Below are positions 19,472 through 28,277 of a stretch of 64,000 bases of DNA, one piece after another. Made by a program: the position numbers and the translations under genes. Within the stretch, counting starts at the first letter, position 1, and each line of letters starts with the position of its first letter. A model generated the notes under the pieces. The model was not told where the DNA came from. It did not search any database and saw nothing but the letters and a program-made list of their open reading frames with translations. Origin of the DNA: Gordonia hydrophobica NBRC 16057. GTDB lineage: Bacteria; Actinomycetota; Actinomycetes; Mycobacteriales; Mycobacteriaceae. The stretch spans positions 244,349-308,348 of the forward strand of contig NZ_BCWU01000006.1 in assembly GCF_001592365.1 (NCBI RefSeq), written 5' to 3'.

Positions 19472-20296
19472 CTAGGACTGGCCGACCTCGAAGCGGGTGA
19501 ACGCGACGACGGTGGCGCCCGCCTCGTCCAGAACCGCCTTGACGGTCTTCTTCGAGTCGGTGACCGACGCCTGGTCCACCAGGACGACGTCCTTGTAGAA
19601 GCCGTTCACGCGACCCTCGACGATCTTCGGCAGCGCCTTCTCCGGCTTGCCTTCGGCCTTGGCGGTCTCCTCGGCGACGCGCCGCTCCGACTCGACGACG
19701 TCCGCGGGGACCTCGTCGCGGCTGGCGTACTTCGCCTTGAGGGCTGCGACCTGCATGGCGGCGCCGCGAGCGGCCTCTGCGGCCACATCGCCCTCACCGG
19801 TGTACGAGACCAGCACGCCGACGGCGGGCGGCAGGTCCGACGCGCGCTTGTGCAGGTACACGGCGACGGGGCCGTCGTACGCGGCGACGCGGCGCAGGAC
19901 GAGCTTCTCACCGATCTTGGCGGACAGCGCCTCGACGGCGTCGGCGACGGTTCCGTCGCCCAGCTTCGCGGCCTGCAGCGCCTCGAGATCGTTCGAGCGC
20001 AGCTCGATGGCGGCGCTCAGAACGTCGTCGGCCAGCTTCTGGAACTCGTCGTTCTTGGCGACGAAGTCGGTCTCGCTGTTGAGCTCGATCATGACGCCGT
20101 CGCGCGCGGCCACGAGGCCCTCGGCGGTGGAGCGCTCGGCGCGCTTGCCCACGTCCTTGGCGCCCTTGATGCGCAGTTCCTCGACAGCCTTGTCGAAGTC
20201 ACCGTCGTTGTTCGCAAGAGCGTTCTTGCAGTCGAGCATTCCCGAGCCGGTCAGTTCCCGCAGACGCTTGACGTCGGCAGCGGTGTAGTTCGCCAT
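19472..20296 (-). CDS. tsf: Elongation factor Ts
   Basis: A 274-residue cytosolic nucleotide-exchange factor for EF-Tu. The N-terminal UBA-like domain carries [19 protein letters not shown], followed by the catalytic TDFVAKN motif at about residues 77-83. Two core subdomains follow, with [19 protein letters not shown] in the second. Length fits actinobacterial EF-Ts. ATG 20296 has a GGAGGG ribosome binding site 11 bases upstream; the upstream in-frame extension crosses a palindrome and is not coding. It is in the universal rpsB-tsf order. Confidence 0.97.
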   Translation of the reverse strand: MANYTAADVKRLRELTGSGMLDCKNALANNDGDFDKAVEELRIKGAKDVGKRAERSTAEGLVAARDGVMIELNSETDFVAKNDEFQKLADDVLSAAIELRSNDLEALQAAKLGDGTVADAVEALSAKIGEKLVLRRVAAYDGPVAVYLHKRASDLPPAVGVLVSYTGEGDVAAEAARGAAMQVAALKAKYASRDEVPADVVESERRVAEETAKAEGKPEKALPKIVEGRVNGFYKDVVLVDQASVTDSKKTVKAVLDEAGATVVAFTRFEVGQS

Positions 20297-20339
20297 AGGT
20301 GGCGACCCTCCTTCTTCGATGTGTGGTCGAGAGACAAGA

Positions 20340-20371
20340 TTCTCCGGCGGGGTGATCACCCCGCCGGAGAA
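20340..20371. terminator. Perfect 32-bp dyad between rpsB and tsf
   Basis: Bases 20340-20371 form an uninterrupted inverted repeat with 16-base arms; the centre is GTGATCAC. In the rpsB-tsf transcript it folds as a long hairpin 50 bases after the rpsB stop and 43 bases before the tsf start, followed by a U-containing run (AATCTTGTCTC). It may partly terminate transcription or stabilise the rpsB mRNA end, setting the ratio of S2 to EF-Ts. Confidence 0.72.
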
Positions 20372-20421
20372 GGGTCCAGCGATGTCCTGCTACTGGACCG
20401 ATTCTTGTGACTTGGCAGTTC

Positions 20422-21252
20422 TTATTCTGCGGCCGGAGCCTCGGTCGCGCCATCGGTGGCGGGCGCGGCTGCCGGTGCGGTCGCCTCGGCGAGCAACTCC
20501 TGCTCCCACTCGGCGAGCGGCTCGCCCTCGCCGGCTTCCGGCTTGGCGTCGCCCGCGGTCTGGCCTGCGCGTGCCTGAACACCCTCGGCGACGGCCGAGG
20601 CGATGACGCGGGTCAGCAGAGCGGCGCTGCGGATGGCGTCGTCGTTCGCCGGGATCGGGTAGTCGACGACGTCGGGATCGCAGTTGGTGTCCAGGATTGC
20701 GATGACCGGGATGTTCAGCTTGCGTGCCTCGCCGACGGCGATGTGCTCCTTGTTGGTGTCGACGATCCACACGGCCGAGGGAACCTTGGCCATGTCGCGG
20801 ATGCCGCCCAGGGTGCGCTCCAGCTTGTTCTTCTCACGCGTGAGCATGAGGATTTCCTTCTTGGTGCGCCCCTCGAAGCCACCGGTCTGCTCCATCGTCT
20901 CCAGCTCCTTCATGCGCTGGAGACGCTTGTGCACGGTGTTGAAGTTGGTGAGCATGCCACCGAGCCAACGCTGGTTGACGTACGGCATGCCGACGCGAGT
21001 CGCCTCAGCGGCGATCGATTCCTGCGCCTGCTTCTTGGTTCCGACGAAGAGGACGGTGCCACCGTGGGCGACAGTCTCCTTGACGAACTCGTAGGCGCGG
21101 TCGATGTACGACAGCGTCTGCTGCAGGTCGATGATGTAGATGCCGTTGCGGTCGGTGAAGATGAACCGCTTCATCTTCGGGTTCCAACGGCGGGTCTGAT
21201 GCCCGAAGTGTGCGCCGCTGTCCAGCAGCTGCTTCATGGTCACGACAGCCAT
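20422..21252 (-). CDS. rpsB: 30S ribosomal protein S2
   Basis: A 276-residue ribosomal protein of the small subunit. The start [19 protein letters not shown] and the family signatures [25 protein letters not shown] and [13 protein letters not shown] are clear. A C-terminal tail of about 45 residues rich in Ala, Glu and Pro extends past the conserved core, typical of actinobacteria. ATG 21252 is preceded by AGAAGGA. The 258 bases upstream hold the promoter region shared with the divergent M23 peptidase gene. Confidence 0.97.
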   Translation of the reverse strand: MAVVTMKQLLDSGAHFGHQTRRWNPKMKRFIFTDRNGIYIIDLQQTLSYIDRAYEFVKETVAHGGTVLFVGTKKQAQESIAAEATRVGMPYVNQRWLGGMLTNFNTVHKRLQRMKELETMEQTGGFEGRTKKEILMLTREKNKLERTLGGIRDMAKVPSAVWIVDTNKEHIAVGEARKLNIPVIAILDTNCDPDVVDYPIPANDDAIRSAALLTRVIASAVAEGVQARAGQTAGDAKPEAGEGEPLAEWEQELLAEATAPAAAPATDGATEAPAAE

Positions 21253-21510
21253 GAATATGTCCTTCTCTCGCAGTTGTCGCCGGTCCTCGGGGTTGAGTAC
21301 CAGCCCTGGCACCCGCCATCGCGACACACCCGGGCGATTCCGGGACTGCGTGTTCTGATGTGCTTTCGCGGGTGCGCGAAGTCACCCGGGACATACCCGA
21401 GTGCGTCGGTCAGACTACTCCGATACCCAACCGTTAGCCAATTGGCCTGCTGGAACCGTGGAAACGACACGCCGAGGGAGCCGATCGGTCTCGCTGCGCG
21501 TCTAATCAGT

Positions 21511-22014
21511 ATGACCCTGCGCCGAATTCTGATCACCGTCATGGCGGTGACCGTCCTGGCCCCGCACGCGTCGCCGGTCGCCGCGCGCCCGTCGTACGAC
21601 TGGCCGCTGCAGCCCCGGCCGGCGGTCACCCGCCCGTTCGATCCGCCGGCGAAACGCTGGCTGCCGGGACACCGCGGCGTCGATCTCGGCGCCCACACGG
21701 AGGCCGCCGTCCTGGCGGCGCGCGCGGGGACGGTCACCTTCGCCGGACCGGTCGCCGGGCGTCCGGTGGTCTCCGTGCTGCACTCGGACGGGGTGACGAC
21801 CACGTACGAGCCGGTGACGCCGCGCGTCCGACGCGGCGAGCACGTCGTCACCGGGCAGGTGATCGGCTATCTCGACACGGGCCACGACGGGTGTACCGCC
21901 TCCGCGTGTCTGCACTGGGGCGCGAAGCTCGGGAGCGGCCGCACCGCCACCTACCTCAATCCCCTGGGACTGCTGGGCCTGCTGCGTGTCCGATTGAAAC
22001 CGGTGTCCGATTGA
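21511..22014 (+). CDS. Exported M23-family peptidase (LytM domain)
   Basis: A 167-residue secreted protein. A signal peptide with ILITVMAVTVLAPHASPVAARP precedes a compact LytM/M23 domain. HRGVDLG supplies the first zinc His and Asp, and LHWGAKL the second His. M23 members cut peptidoglycan cross-bridges or act as regulators when residues are missing; here both metal motifs look intact. It lies divergent from rpsB, as Rv2891 does in M. tuberculosis, and runs towards xerC. No ribosome binding site is obvious upstream of ATG 21511. Confidence 0.85.
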   Translation: MTLRRILITVMAVTVLAPHASPVAARPSYDWPLQPRPAVTRPFDPPAKRWLPGHRGVDLGAHTEAAVLAARAGTVTFAGPVAGRPVVSVLHSDGVTTTYEPVTPRVRRGEHVVTGQVIGYLDTGHDGCTASACLHWGAKLGSGRTATYLNPLGLLGLLRVRLKPVSD

Positions 22015-22031
22015 AACCCGTGAGCCGGTCC

Positions 22032-22961
22032 TCAGGCGCGCGGATGTGCCTGCTGGTGAACCGCGCGTAGTCGTTCGACGCTCACATGCGTGTACAGCTG
22101 GGTGGTGGCGAGCGACGAGTGCCCGAGCAGTTCCTGAACCACCCGCAGGTCGGCGCCGCCCTCCAGCAGATGGGTGGCGGCGCTGTGTCGCAGTGCGTGC
22201 GGTCCCACCGACTGCCCTGCGGCTTCGGTCGCCCGGTGCACCACGGTCCGCGCCATCCGCTGGTCCAGTCGACCGCCCTTCACCCCGAGCAGCAGCGCCT
22301 CGGCCGATGCCGCGGTGGCGAGTGCCGGTCGGCCGCGGGAGAGCCACGCGTCGAGCGCGGCTGCGGCGGGGCCGCCGTACGGCACGGTCCGTTGTTTGTC
22401 GCCCTTGCCGATCACGCGCACCACCCGACGGTCGACGTCGACGTCGCCGATGTCGAGTCCGCACAGCTCGCCCACTCGGATCCCGCAGGAGTAGAGCAGT
22501 TCCAGCACCACGCGGTCGCGCAGTGCGACGGGGTCCAGATCGCCGTCGTCGGTGGGTCCGGCGTCCGTGGATCTGTCGTCCGTGGGTCCGGCGACCACCG
22601 CCTCGACCGCGGCCGCCGCTTGCTCGGGCGCGAGGACGGCGGGCAATGTCCGGTGCGCCTTCGGCGCTCGCAGCCGTTGGGCGGGGTCCGCGTCGAGCAC
22701 GCCCTGCCGAACGGCCCAGGCACAGAACGTCTTGGCCGACGAGACCTGTCGGGCGATCGTGGTGCGGGCGGCCCCGCGGCGCGCGTGTTCGGCGAGCCAG
22801 GCGCGCAACAGCGGAAGATCGAGTGCGCTGACGGGCACTCCGCGCGCGCCTGCGAAGGAGATGAGACCCCGGACGTCGCCGGTATAGGCGCGCACCGTGT
22901 GCCTGCTGTGCCCCTTCTCGAAGCTCAGGTGATCAGCGAAGTCCGCGAGCACGTCGGTCAT
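22032..22961 (-). CDS. xerC: Tyrosine recombinase XerC
   Basis: A 309-residue site-specific recombinase that, with XerD, resolves chromosome dimers at dif. The N-terminal core-binding domain (about 1-95) has [20 protein letters not shown]. The catalytic domain shows Arg in [18 protein letters not shown], His-x-x-Arg in [12 protein letters not shown], the [13 protein letters not shown] segment with the nucleophile Tyr, and an upstream Lys region. A short insert rich in Thr, Asp and Pro lies around residues 125-140. ATG 22961 begins [12 protein letters not shown]. The much longer open frame upstream is antisense to an MFS gene. Confidence 0.94.
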   Translation of the reverse strand: MTDVLADFADHLSFEKGHSRHTVRAYTGDVRGLISFAGARGVPVSALDLPLLRAWLAEHARRGAARTTIARQVSSAKTFCAWAVRQGVLDADPAQRLRAPKAHRTLPAVLAPEQAAAAVEAVVAGPTDDRSTDAGPTDDGDLDPVALRDRVVLELLYSCGIRVGELCGLDIGDVDVDRRVVRVIGKGDKQRTVPYGGPAAAALDAWLSRGRPALATAASAEALLLGVKGGRLDQRMARTVVHRATEAAGQSVGPHALRHSAATHLLEGGADLRVVQELLGHSSLATTQLYTHVSVERLRAVHQQAHPRA

Positions 22962-23061
22962 GCCCGCACCGTACTCGTCGTCCCGCGGACGGCTCGGCAG
23001 ACTCGCGAGTAGGCGATCCACGCGGAATACTTGATGCTGATCTAGATTCTTTGCCTTTTGC

Positions 23062-24567
23062 TTGACTGAAAAATGCGTAACCCTCGAAAGAGTTCCCCTG
23101 ACACACAACTCAACCTCGTTCCGGACAAGCGGTGCCGCCACACCGTCGGACGGGTCCTCCGCCAACCCGCGCCTGGCGGTCGCGGTCCTCTGTGCCGCGG
23201 GGATCGTCGTCGCCTTGATGCAGACGATCATCGTCCCGCTCATCCCCGATCTTCCGCGCCTGCTGCAGAGCTCGCCGACCAATGCTTCGTGGGCGTTGAC
23301 GATCACTCTCCTCACCGGCGCCGTCGTCACCCCGATCTCCGGTCGCCTCGGCGACATGATCGGCAAGCGTCGCGTATTACTGGCCAGCCTCGGCGCCGTC
23401 GCCGCCGGATCGGTGGTCTGTGCGGTGTCCTCGACGCTGATTCCGTTTCTGATCGGACGCGGTCTCCAGGGCATGGGCATCGGCACCATCGCCCTGGGCA
23501 TCAGCCTGATCCGTGACATCGTGCCCGCCAACCAGCTCGGCTCGTCGATCGGCGCGATGAGCGCATCGCTGGGCGTCGGCGGAGCCTTGGGTCTGCCGTT
23601 CGCCGCCGTGATCGCCCAGCACATCAGCTGGCACGCACTGTTCTGGGTGAGCGCCGCGATCGCGGTCGCGGTGATGCTCGTCGTCACGCTGGTCGTGCCC
23701 GCCAGTTCCATCGCGACGGGCGGTCGATTCGACGCGCTCGGCGCCGTGGGCCTCAGCGTCTTCCTCACCTGCGTGCTGCTCGCCCTGTCGAAGGGCCATG
23801 AGTGGGGTTGGACGAGTCTGTGGACGCTCGCCCTGTTCGCGGGCTTCATCGTGTCGGCCGCACTCTGGGTGTGGTACGAGCGGCGGCGCAGCAACGCCTT
23901 GATCGACATCGCGACCAACCTGAAGCGACCGATCCTGCTGACCAACATCGCGACGGTCGCTGCGGGTTTCGTCTTCTATGCGATGCAGATGATGCCGATC
24001 CAACTCCTGATGGCCCCGGAGTCCGCCCCCAGCGGGATCGGTCTGCCGATGGTCCAGGCGGCGCTGGTGCTGATGCCGGGTGGACTCGTGATGTTCGCGT
24101 TCTCGTACGTCAGCGCGTGGATGTCGCGTCGATTCGGTGCACGGATCTCACTGGGTGTCGGCGCCCTGCTGATCGGCGTCGGCTACGTGGCGTTCCTGGT
24201 GATGCTCGTCGGGCCGTGGGCGAGTACCTGGATCTGGCTCCTGATCGTCAACGCCGTCGTCGGCGCGGGGCTCGGCATCGCGTACTCGGCGATGCCGTCG
24301 CTCATCATGGAGTGGGTGCCCATCACCCAGACCGGTGAGGCCAACGGGATCAATGCCACCATGCGGTCGATCGGCACGTCGTTCGCGACGGCGGTCGTGT
24401 CGATGATTCTCGCGTCGTCGATCACCGGCGTCGACGGCCAGGTGTTCCCGACCGTCGACGCCTACGTGTGGGCGACCATCATCTCGCTCGTCACCTGCGT
24501 GCTCGCAGCGCTGGCCGCGTTCGCCGTCCCGAAGAGCAGGCTCAAGCCCGATCCGGTCGACTGCTGA
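23062..24567 (+). CDS. MFS drug-efflux-type transporter (DHA2-like, about 14 helices)
   Basis: A predicted plasma-membrane proton antiporter of up to 501 residues. The first helix is followed by [32 protein letters not shown], the motif A region, and helix 5 holds a motif C-like [15 protein letters not shown]. Later helices and the long central half fit the 14-helix DHA2 group. The substrate is unknown. The start is uncertain: the only upstream start codon is TTG 23062, without a ribosome binding site, and the first in-frame ATG lies inside helix 1. It sits between xerC and viuB, where M. tuberculosis has no gene, so it looks like an insertion. Confidence 0.8.
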   Translation: MTEKCVTLERVPLTHNSTSFRTSGAATPSDGSSANPRLAVAVLCAAGIVVALMQTIIVPLIPDLPRLLQSSPTNASWALTITLLTGAVVTPISGRLGDMIGKRRVLLASLGAVAAGSVVCAVSSTLIPFLIGRGLQGMGIGTIALGISLIRDIVPANQLGSSIGAMSASLGVGGALGLPFAAVIAQHISWHALFWVSAAIAVAVMLVVTLVVPASSIATGGRFDALGAVGLSVFLTCVLLALSKGHEWGWTSLWTLALFAGFIVSAALWVWYERRRSNALIDIATNLKRPILLTNIATVAAGFVFYAMQMMPIQLLMAPESAPSGIGLPMVQAALVLMPGGLVMFAFSYVSAWMSRRFGARISLGVGALLIGVGYVAFLVMLVGPWASTWIWLLIVNAVVGAGLGIAYSAMPSLIMEWVPITQTGEANGINATMRSIGTSFATAVVSMILASSITGVDGQVFPTVDAYVWATIISLVTCVLAALAAFAVPKSRLKPDPVDC

Positions 24568-25431
24568 TCAGGCCGGCGCCTCGGCCTTCCGCAGGTCGGC
24601 CTTCCACTGCCGGAAGCCCTCCTCGGTACGGCCGCGGCGCCAGTAGCCGGAGATCGACGACGCCCGCTTGGCGCTGACTCCGCGCTCCTTGCGGACGTAA
24701 CTGCGCAGGTTCTTCATGACCGCCTGCGCCTCGCCGTGGATGAACACCTGCGGTTCGCCGTCGAGCCACGGAGCGGCCTTCACCGCCGCGATGATCGGCG
24801 CGTTGTCGCCCGCCGCGTCCTCCGACGCCTCGTTCGAGCCCGCTCCCCGGTGCACCCAGGTGATCTCCGCTCCGGCCGGCGCGACCAGGTCCAACTCGTC
24901 GGCGGGCCCGGCGACCTCGATGAACACCTTCGCGACGGCGTCGTCGGGAAGCACTTCGAGGGCCGCGGCCAGCGCCGGGAGGCCCGCCTCGTCGGACACC
25001 AGCAGATGCCACGGCGCCTCGGGATCGGGGCGATATCCGCTGCCCGGTCCGCGGAAGCTGATGACCTCCCCCGCCTGCACGCTGCGGGCCCACGGCCCGG
25101 CGATCCCCTCGTCGCCGTGGACGACGAAGTCGACGGCGATCTCGCGCGCCACCGGGTCGTAGCGACGGACGGTGTAGGTCCGCAGCACCGGCTGCTGCTC
25201 CGGCGGGAGCGTGTCGCGCATGACCTCGAGGTCCACCGGCTGCGGGTAGGCCGTGCCGTCGGACGTGAAGACGAACTTCACGTACATGTCGGTGTCCGAG
25301 CCCTCCGGGGTCCCGTCACCGCCGACGGGCGCGAAGTCGTCGAAGCCGTCTCCACCCAGCCAGACGCGCACCATGTGAGGCGTCAGCGCCTCGGTCCGCA
25401 GTACCGTCATCGTGTTCAGCCGCTTCGCCAC
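24568..25431 (-). CDS. viuB: Siderophore-interacting FAD/NAD(P)H ferric reductase (ViuB-like)
   Basis: A 287-residue cytosolic flavoprotein that releases iron from imported ferric siderophores by reduction. The FAD-binding 9 domain has RTYTVRRYDP (FAD) and FVVHGDEGIAGPWA, followed by the SIP domain with LLVSDEAGLPALAAALEVLP and the C-terminal GYWRRGRTEEGFRQWK motif. GTG 25431 follows GGAGA. An excellent iron box lies 36 bases upstream. It corresponds in position to Rv2895c (viuB) between xerC and dprA in M. tuberculosis. No siderophore biosynthesis genes are in the window. Confidence 0.9.
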   Translation of the reverse strand: MAKRLNTMTVLRTEALTPHMVRVWLGGDGFDDFAPVGGDGTPEGSDTDMYVKFVFTSDGTAYPQPVDLEVMRDTLPPEQQPVLRTYTVRRYDPVAREIAVDFVVHGDEGIAGPWARSVQAGEVISFRGPGSGYRPDPEAPWHLLVSDEAGLPALAAALEVLPDDAVAKVFIEVAGPADELDLVAPAGAEITWVHRGAGSNEASEDAAGDNAPIIAAVKAAPWLDGEPQVFIHGEAQAVMKNLRSYVRKERGVSAKRASSISGYWRRGRTEEGFRQWKADLRKAEAPA

Positions 25432-25466
25432 GCGATCTCCTTGTTGCCACTGGTGACATGATTGTC

Positions 25467-25485
25467 TTAGGTCAGCCTAACATTT
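25467..25485. promoter_or_regulatory. IdeR/DtxR-type iron box upstream of viuB
   Basis: TTAGGTCAGCCTAACATTT matches 16 of 19 positions of the consensus TTAGGTTAGCCTAACCTAA, with the first 15 having one mismatch. It ends 36 bases before the viuB GTG and overlaps the last codons and stop of hxlR (stop at 25477), so the operator is embedded in the neighbouring gene's end. Confidence 0.88.
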
Positions 25486-25890
25486 CTGGTCGAAGACCTC
25501 GCGCGCCGCAGTGATCGCGGGCTGGTGTTTCACGGCCCAGAGCGCCAGCCCCAGAGCCGGCTCGATCAGTGTCTGCCCCATCTCGGTGAGCTCGTATTCG
25601 ACCCGCGGGGGCACCTCGGCGTAGACCGTCCTACTGACCAGACCGTCGCGCTCCAGACTCCGCAGCTTGAGGGTGAGCATCCGTTGGGAGATCCCGGGAA
25701 TGCGTCGCTGCAACTCACTGAACCGCAACTCCCCGGTGCGGAGCATGCCGATGATGAGCAGTGACCACTTGTCGCCCACCCGATCCAGGAGTTCGCGGAC
25801 GGCCCGGCCGACGCCGGTCTCCAGGCAGGCGGCCTCATTGCCCTCGAGCGGCTCGAATACGGCGGCGCTCAACTCACTCGACTCGATCAT
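25477..25890 (-). CDS. HxlR-family winged-helix regulator
   Basis: A 137-residue DNA-binding protein. The HxlR core reads LLDRVGDKWSLLIIGML, then LRFSELQRRIPGISQRMLTLKLRSLERDGLVSR as the helix-turn-helix and wing, and VEYELTEMGQTLIEP. One cysteine near residue 25 and one at the C-terminus (QKC) could make it redox-responsive, as in other HxlR proteins; this is inference. ATG 25890 is preceded by GGAGG. It diverges from the doxX-SDR pair across 136 bases that contain an inverted repeat of HxlR type, so it probably regulates that pair and itself. Confidence 0.9.
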   Translation of the reverse strand: MIESSELSAAVFEPLEGNEAACLETGVGRAVRELLDRVGDKWSLLIIGMLRTGELRFSELQRRIPGISQRMLTLKLRSLERDGLVSRTVYAEVPPRVEYELTEMGQTLIEPALGLALWAVKHQPAITAAREVFDQKC

Positions 25891-25964
25891 CGTTCCTCCA
25901 CTGTGCCGCAGGCACATCGATGTGCCTTTTGTAAGCCTCGAGAAAGTGACTCATGATGATGCTT

Positions 25965-25979
25965 GTTACAAACAGTAAC
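25965..25979. promoter_or_regulatory. Candidate HxlR operator
   Basis: GTTACAAACAGTAAC is an inverted repeat with 5-base arms and a 5-base spacer, the usual HxlR operator geometry. It lies in the divergent promoter between hxlR and the DoxX gene. A direct repeat AGTRACTCATG occurs at 25945-25955 and 25974-25984, 29 bases apart, and may add a second site. Confidence 0.6.
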
Positions 25980-26026
25980 TCATGGATAGCCGTCACTGAG
26001 CACACGGTCCGTACGAAGGAAACAGC

Positions 26027-26389
26027 ATGATCATCGCCCTCTGGATCGTCAACGCGATCCTCGCCGTCCTCTTCCTGACTGCCGGCGCCATGAAGGTCGT
26101 CCGCACGAAGAGCGCTCTCGCGGACTCCGGGATGGCCTGGACGACGGACGCCTCCGTCGGACAGGTCAAGACCATCGGCGCGCTCGAGGTCGTCGGCGCT
26201 CTCGGCCTGATCCTGCCCCGGGCGACCGACATCGCGCCGGTGCTGTCACCGCTGGCCGCGGTCGGTCTGAGCCTGACCATGGTCGGCGCGATCGCCCTGC
26301 ATGTTCGGCGCAACGAGAGCTTCCTGGCACCTGCCGGGCTGCTCGTCGTCACCGTGGCGTCAGCCGTCCTCGGCTTCGCGACCCTCTGA
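26027..26389 (+). CDS. DoxX-like small membrane protein
   Basis: A 120-residue protein with four predicted helices: IIALWIVNAILAVLFLTAGAM, TIGALEVVGALGLILP, a third near LSPLAAVGLSLTMVGAIALH, and LLVVTVASAVLGFATL. The TAGAMKV and GALEVVGALGLI segments are typical of the DoxX-like family, whose members are often partners of redox or stress-response proteins. AAGGA precedes ATG 26027. It is followed after 55 bases by an SDR-like gene and controlled, by inference, by the divergent HxlR regulator. Confidence 0.82.
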   Translation: MIIALWIVNAILAVLFLTAGAMKVVRTKSALADSGMAWTTDASVGQVKTIGALEVVGALGLILPRATDIAPVLSPLAAVGLSLTMVGAIALHVRRNESFLAPAGLLVVTVASAVLGFATL

Positions 26390-26444
26390 CCGTCCGGTCT
26401 CTTGAATCACTGAACCCCCACGCCAGTCCTAAGGAGAATCACCC

Positions 26445-27122
26445 ATGCCCACCATCGCCATCGTCGGAGCAGGCCGGGGCCTCGGCCTCGCCCTCGCGCG
26501 TAAGTTCGGTCAGAACGGATACCGGGCCGCGCTCATCGCACGCAATCGCGAGAAGCTCGACGCCCTGGTCGCGGAACTCGCCGACGCGGGGATCGAAGCT
26601 GCGGGTTTCGTCGCCGATGCCGGGGATCCGGACGCCGTCGCCTCCGCGCTCGAGAGTGCCCGGGAACGCTTCGGCTTCATCGACGTCCTCGAGTTCTCGC
26701 CGCACGCGGGTAACGCGGAGTCCATGGTCGACCCGCTCGACGTGACTGTGGAGACCCTGCGGCCCGCCATCGACACCCTGCTCTTCGGGGCGGTGGCCGC
26801 CGTGCAGGCGGTGCTGCCCGCCATGCGACACAAGGGTGTCGGCACCGTGCTGCTGACCGCGGGAACCGGCTCCATCGACCCGGTCCCGTACTTCGGGACT
26901 CTCAACACGGCTCAAGCAGCGACCCGCAACCTGGCCTTGAACCTCCACCACCGGCTCGCCGACACCGACGTCTACGTCGCACACATCGCGATCGGCGTCG
27001 GCATCGGCGACTCCGCTCCCGCGCCGGGCTACCCGTTCAAGACGCCGGCGCAGATCGCCAACCTCTACTGGGATCTCCATGCTGCTCGCGACGTGCCGGA
27101 GTTGATCGTCACCGGTCAGTGA
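26445..27122 (+). CDS. SDR-fold protein lacking the catalytic Tyr-Lys pair
   Basis: A 225-residue Rossmann-fold protein of the short-chain dehydrogenase superfamily. GAGRGLG at residues 8-14 is an intact cofactor motif, and VADAG near residue 60 fits the adenine site. Where the catalytic YxxxK should be, the sequence reads LNTAQ (Leu153 to Gln157), and the NNAG motif is replaced by FSPHAG. It may therefore bind NAD(P)H without classic dehydrogenase activity. AAGGAG precedes ATG 26445. It is downstream of the DoxX gene and probably co-transcribed. Confidence 0.8.
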   Translation: MPTIAIVGAGRGLGLALARKFGQNGYRAALIARNREKLDALVAELADAGIEAAGFVADAGDPDAVASALESARERFGFIDVLEFSPHAGNAESMVDPLDVTVETLRPAIDTLLFGAVAAVQAVLPAMRHKGVGTVLLTAGTGSIDPVPYFGTLNTAQAATRNLALNLHHRLADTDVYVAHIAIGVGIGDSAPAPGYPFKTPAQIANLYWDLHAARDVPELIVTGQ

Positions 27123-27134
27123 CGCTGCCTATTC

Positions 27135-28277
27135 CTACTCCTTCACCAGGTGCCACGTACCGGCAGACCCGTCGACCAGACCCGCCAGTTCCAACGAACC
27201 CAGTGCCGTCAGCACCCCGTCGACGCGGATGCCCGACACGAACGCGATCTCGTCGACGGTCAAGCCCCCGCGGGCAGGCAGGGCCTCCATCACCCGCCGT
27301 TGCTCGTCGGACAGGTCGTCGGTGCGACGACGCCGAGCCGCAGGCTTCGTGTCGTGCCCGTCGGGCGCGACGAGCGCCATCGCCGATTCGGCATCGGCGA
27401 CGAGCGTCGCGGCGCCGTCGGCGATCATCGAGTTGGTCCCGACCGACGTCGCACTCGTCACCGCCCCGGGAACTGCGCCGAGCGGACGGCCGATCCGGGT
27501 GGCCCACGCCGCCGTGTTCGCCGCGCCGGATCGACGCCCGGCCTCGACCACGATCACGCCGGACGCCAGCGCAGACACCAGGCGGTTCCGCGTGAGGAAT
27601 CGATGCTTGGCCGCCGTCGTACCGGGCGGGTACTCGGTCAGGATCAACCCGCGTCGCCCGATCTCGCCCAACAACTGCGCGTGTCCGGTCGGGTAGTCCC
27701 GGTCGATTCCACACGCGAGAACCGCCACCGTCGTCCCGCCCGCGGCGAGTGCCCCGCGGTGCGCGGCGCCGTCGATCCCGTACGCGCCACCGGAGATCAC
27801 CGTCCACCCGTTGTCCGCGAGTCCACCCGCCATCTGACCGGCCACGTAGTCGCCGTACGACGACGCCGCGCGCGACCCCACCAGCGCGAGGGCGGGCTCG
27901 GTCGCTTCCGCACAGGTCACGGGGCCGCGGGCCCACAGCGCGAGCGGAGCGCCGCCGCGGAGGGCGGTGTCCGCTGCATCGAGTGCGAACAACTGCCATC
28001 CCGGCCAGTCCGGATCCTCCCGGGTGATCAAGCGCGCTCCGATCCGCGCGCAGGTCTCCACGTCGGCCGCCGACGTGTCATGGGCGAAGCGCGCCTCAGT
28101 GGGGACCAGAGCCTTGCGATGGGCCCGCGGCACCGACCGCTTCTTGATCGCGGCTGCCGCATCGATCGCGCCGAGGACCTCGACGAGTTCGATCAGCGGC
28201 GCGCAGGGCGGCTCCGCAACGGCGGCGAGGTAGGCCCACGCACGGAGTTCCTGCTCGTCGCGGCGTGGTGCTGTCAT
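27135..28277 (-). CDS. dprA: DNA-processing protein DprA (Smf)
   Basis: A 380-residue protein that loads RecA onto single-stranded DNA during natural transformation. The Rossmann-like core has ALVGSRAASSYGDYVAGQMAGGL, VISGGAYGIDGAAHRGAL, ACGIDRDYPTGHAQL and FLTRNRLVSALASGVIVVEAG, all conserved in DprA. A C-terminal winged helix (about residues 315-380) ends with LAGLVDGSAGTWHLVKE. Transformation is not proven for this organism, and many actinobacteria carry the gene. The ATG overlaps the comM stop by four bases. Order yraN-comM-dprA is conserved. Confidence 0.94.
   Translation of the reverse strand: MTAPRRDEQELRAWAYLAAVAEPPCAPLIELVEVLGAIDAAAAIKKRSVPRAHRKALVPTEARFAHDTSAADVETCARIGARLITREDPDWPGWQLFALDAADTALRGGAPLALWARGPVTCAEATEPALALVGSRAASSYGDYVAGQMAGGLADNGWTVISGGAYGIDGAAHRGALAAGGTTVAVLACGIDRDYPTGHAQLLGEIGRRGLILTEYPPGTTAAKHRFLTRNRLVSALASGVIVVEAGRRSGAANTAAWATRIGRPLGAVPGAVTSATSVGTNSMIADGAATLVADAESAMALVAPDGHDTKPAARRRRTDDLSDEQRRVMEALPARGGLTVDEIAFVSGIRVDGVLTALGSLELAGLVDGSAGTWHLVKE

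Noticed and set aside
22962..23948. Long N-terminal extension of XerC
   Set aside because: It is antisense to the MFS gene and contains no recombinase sequence; ATG 22961 gives the family start.
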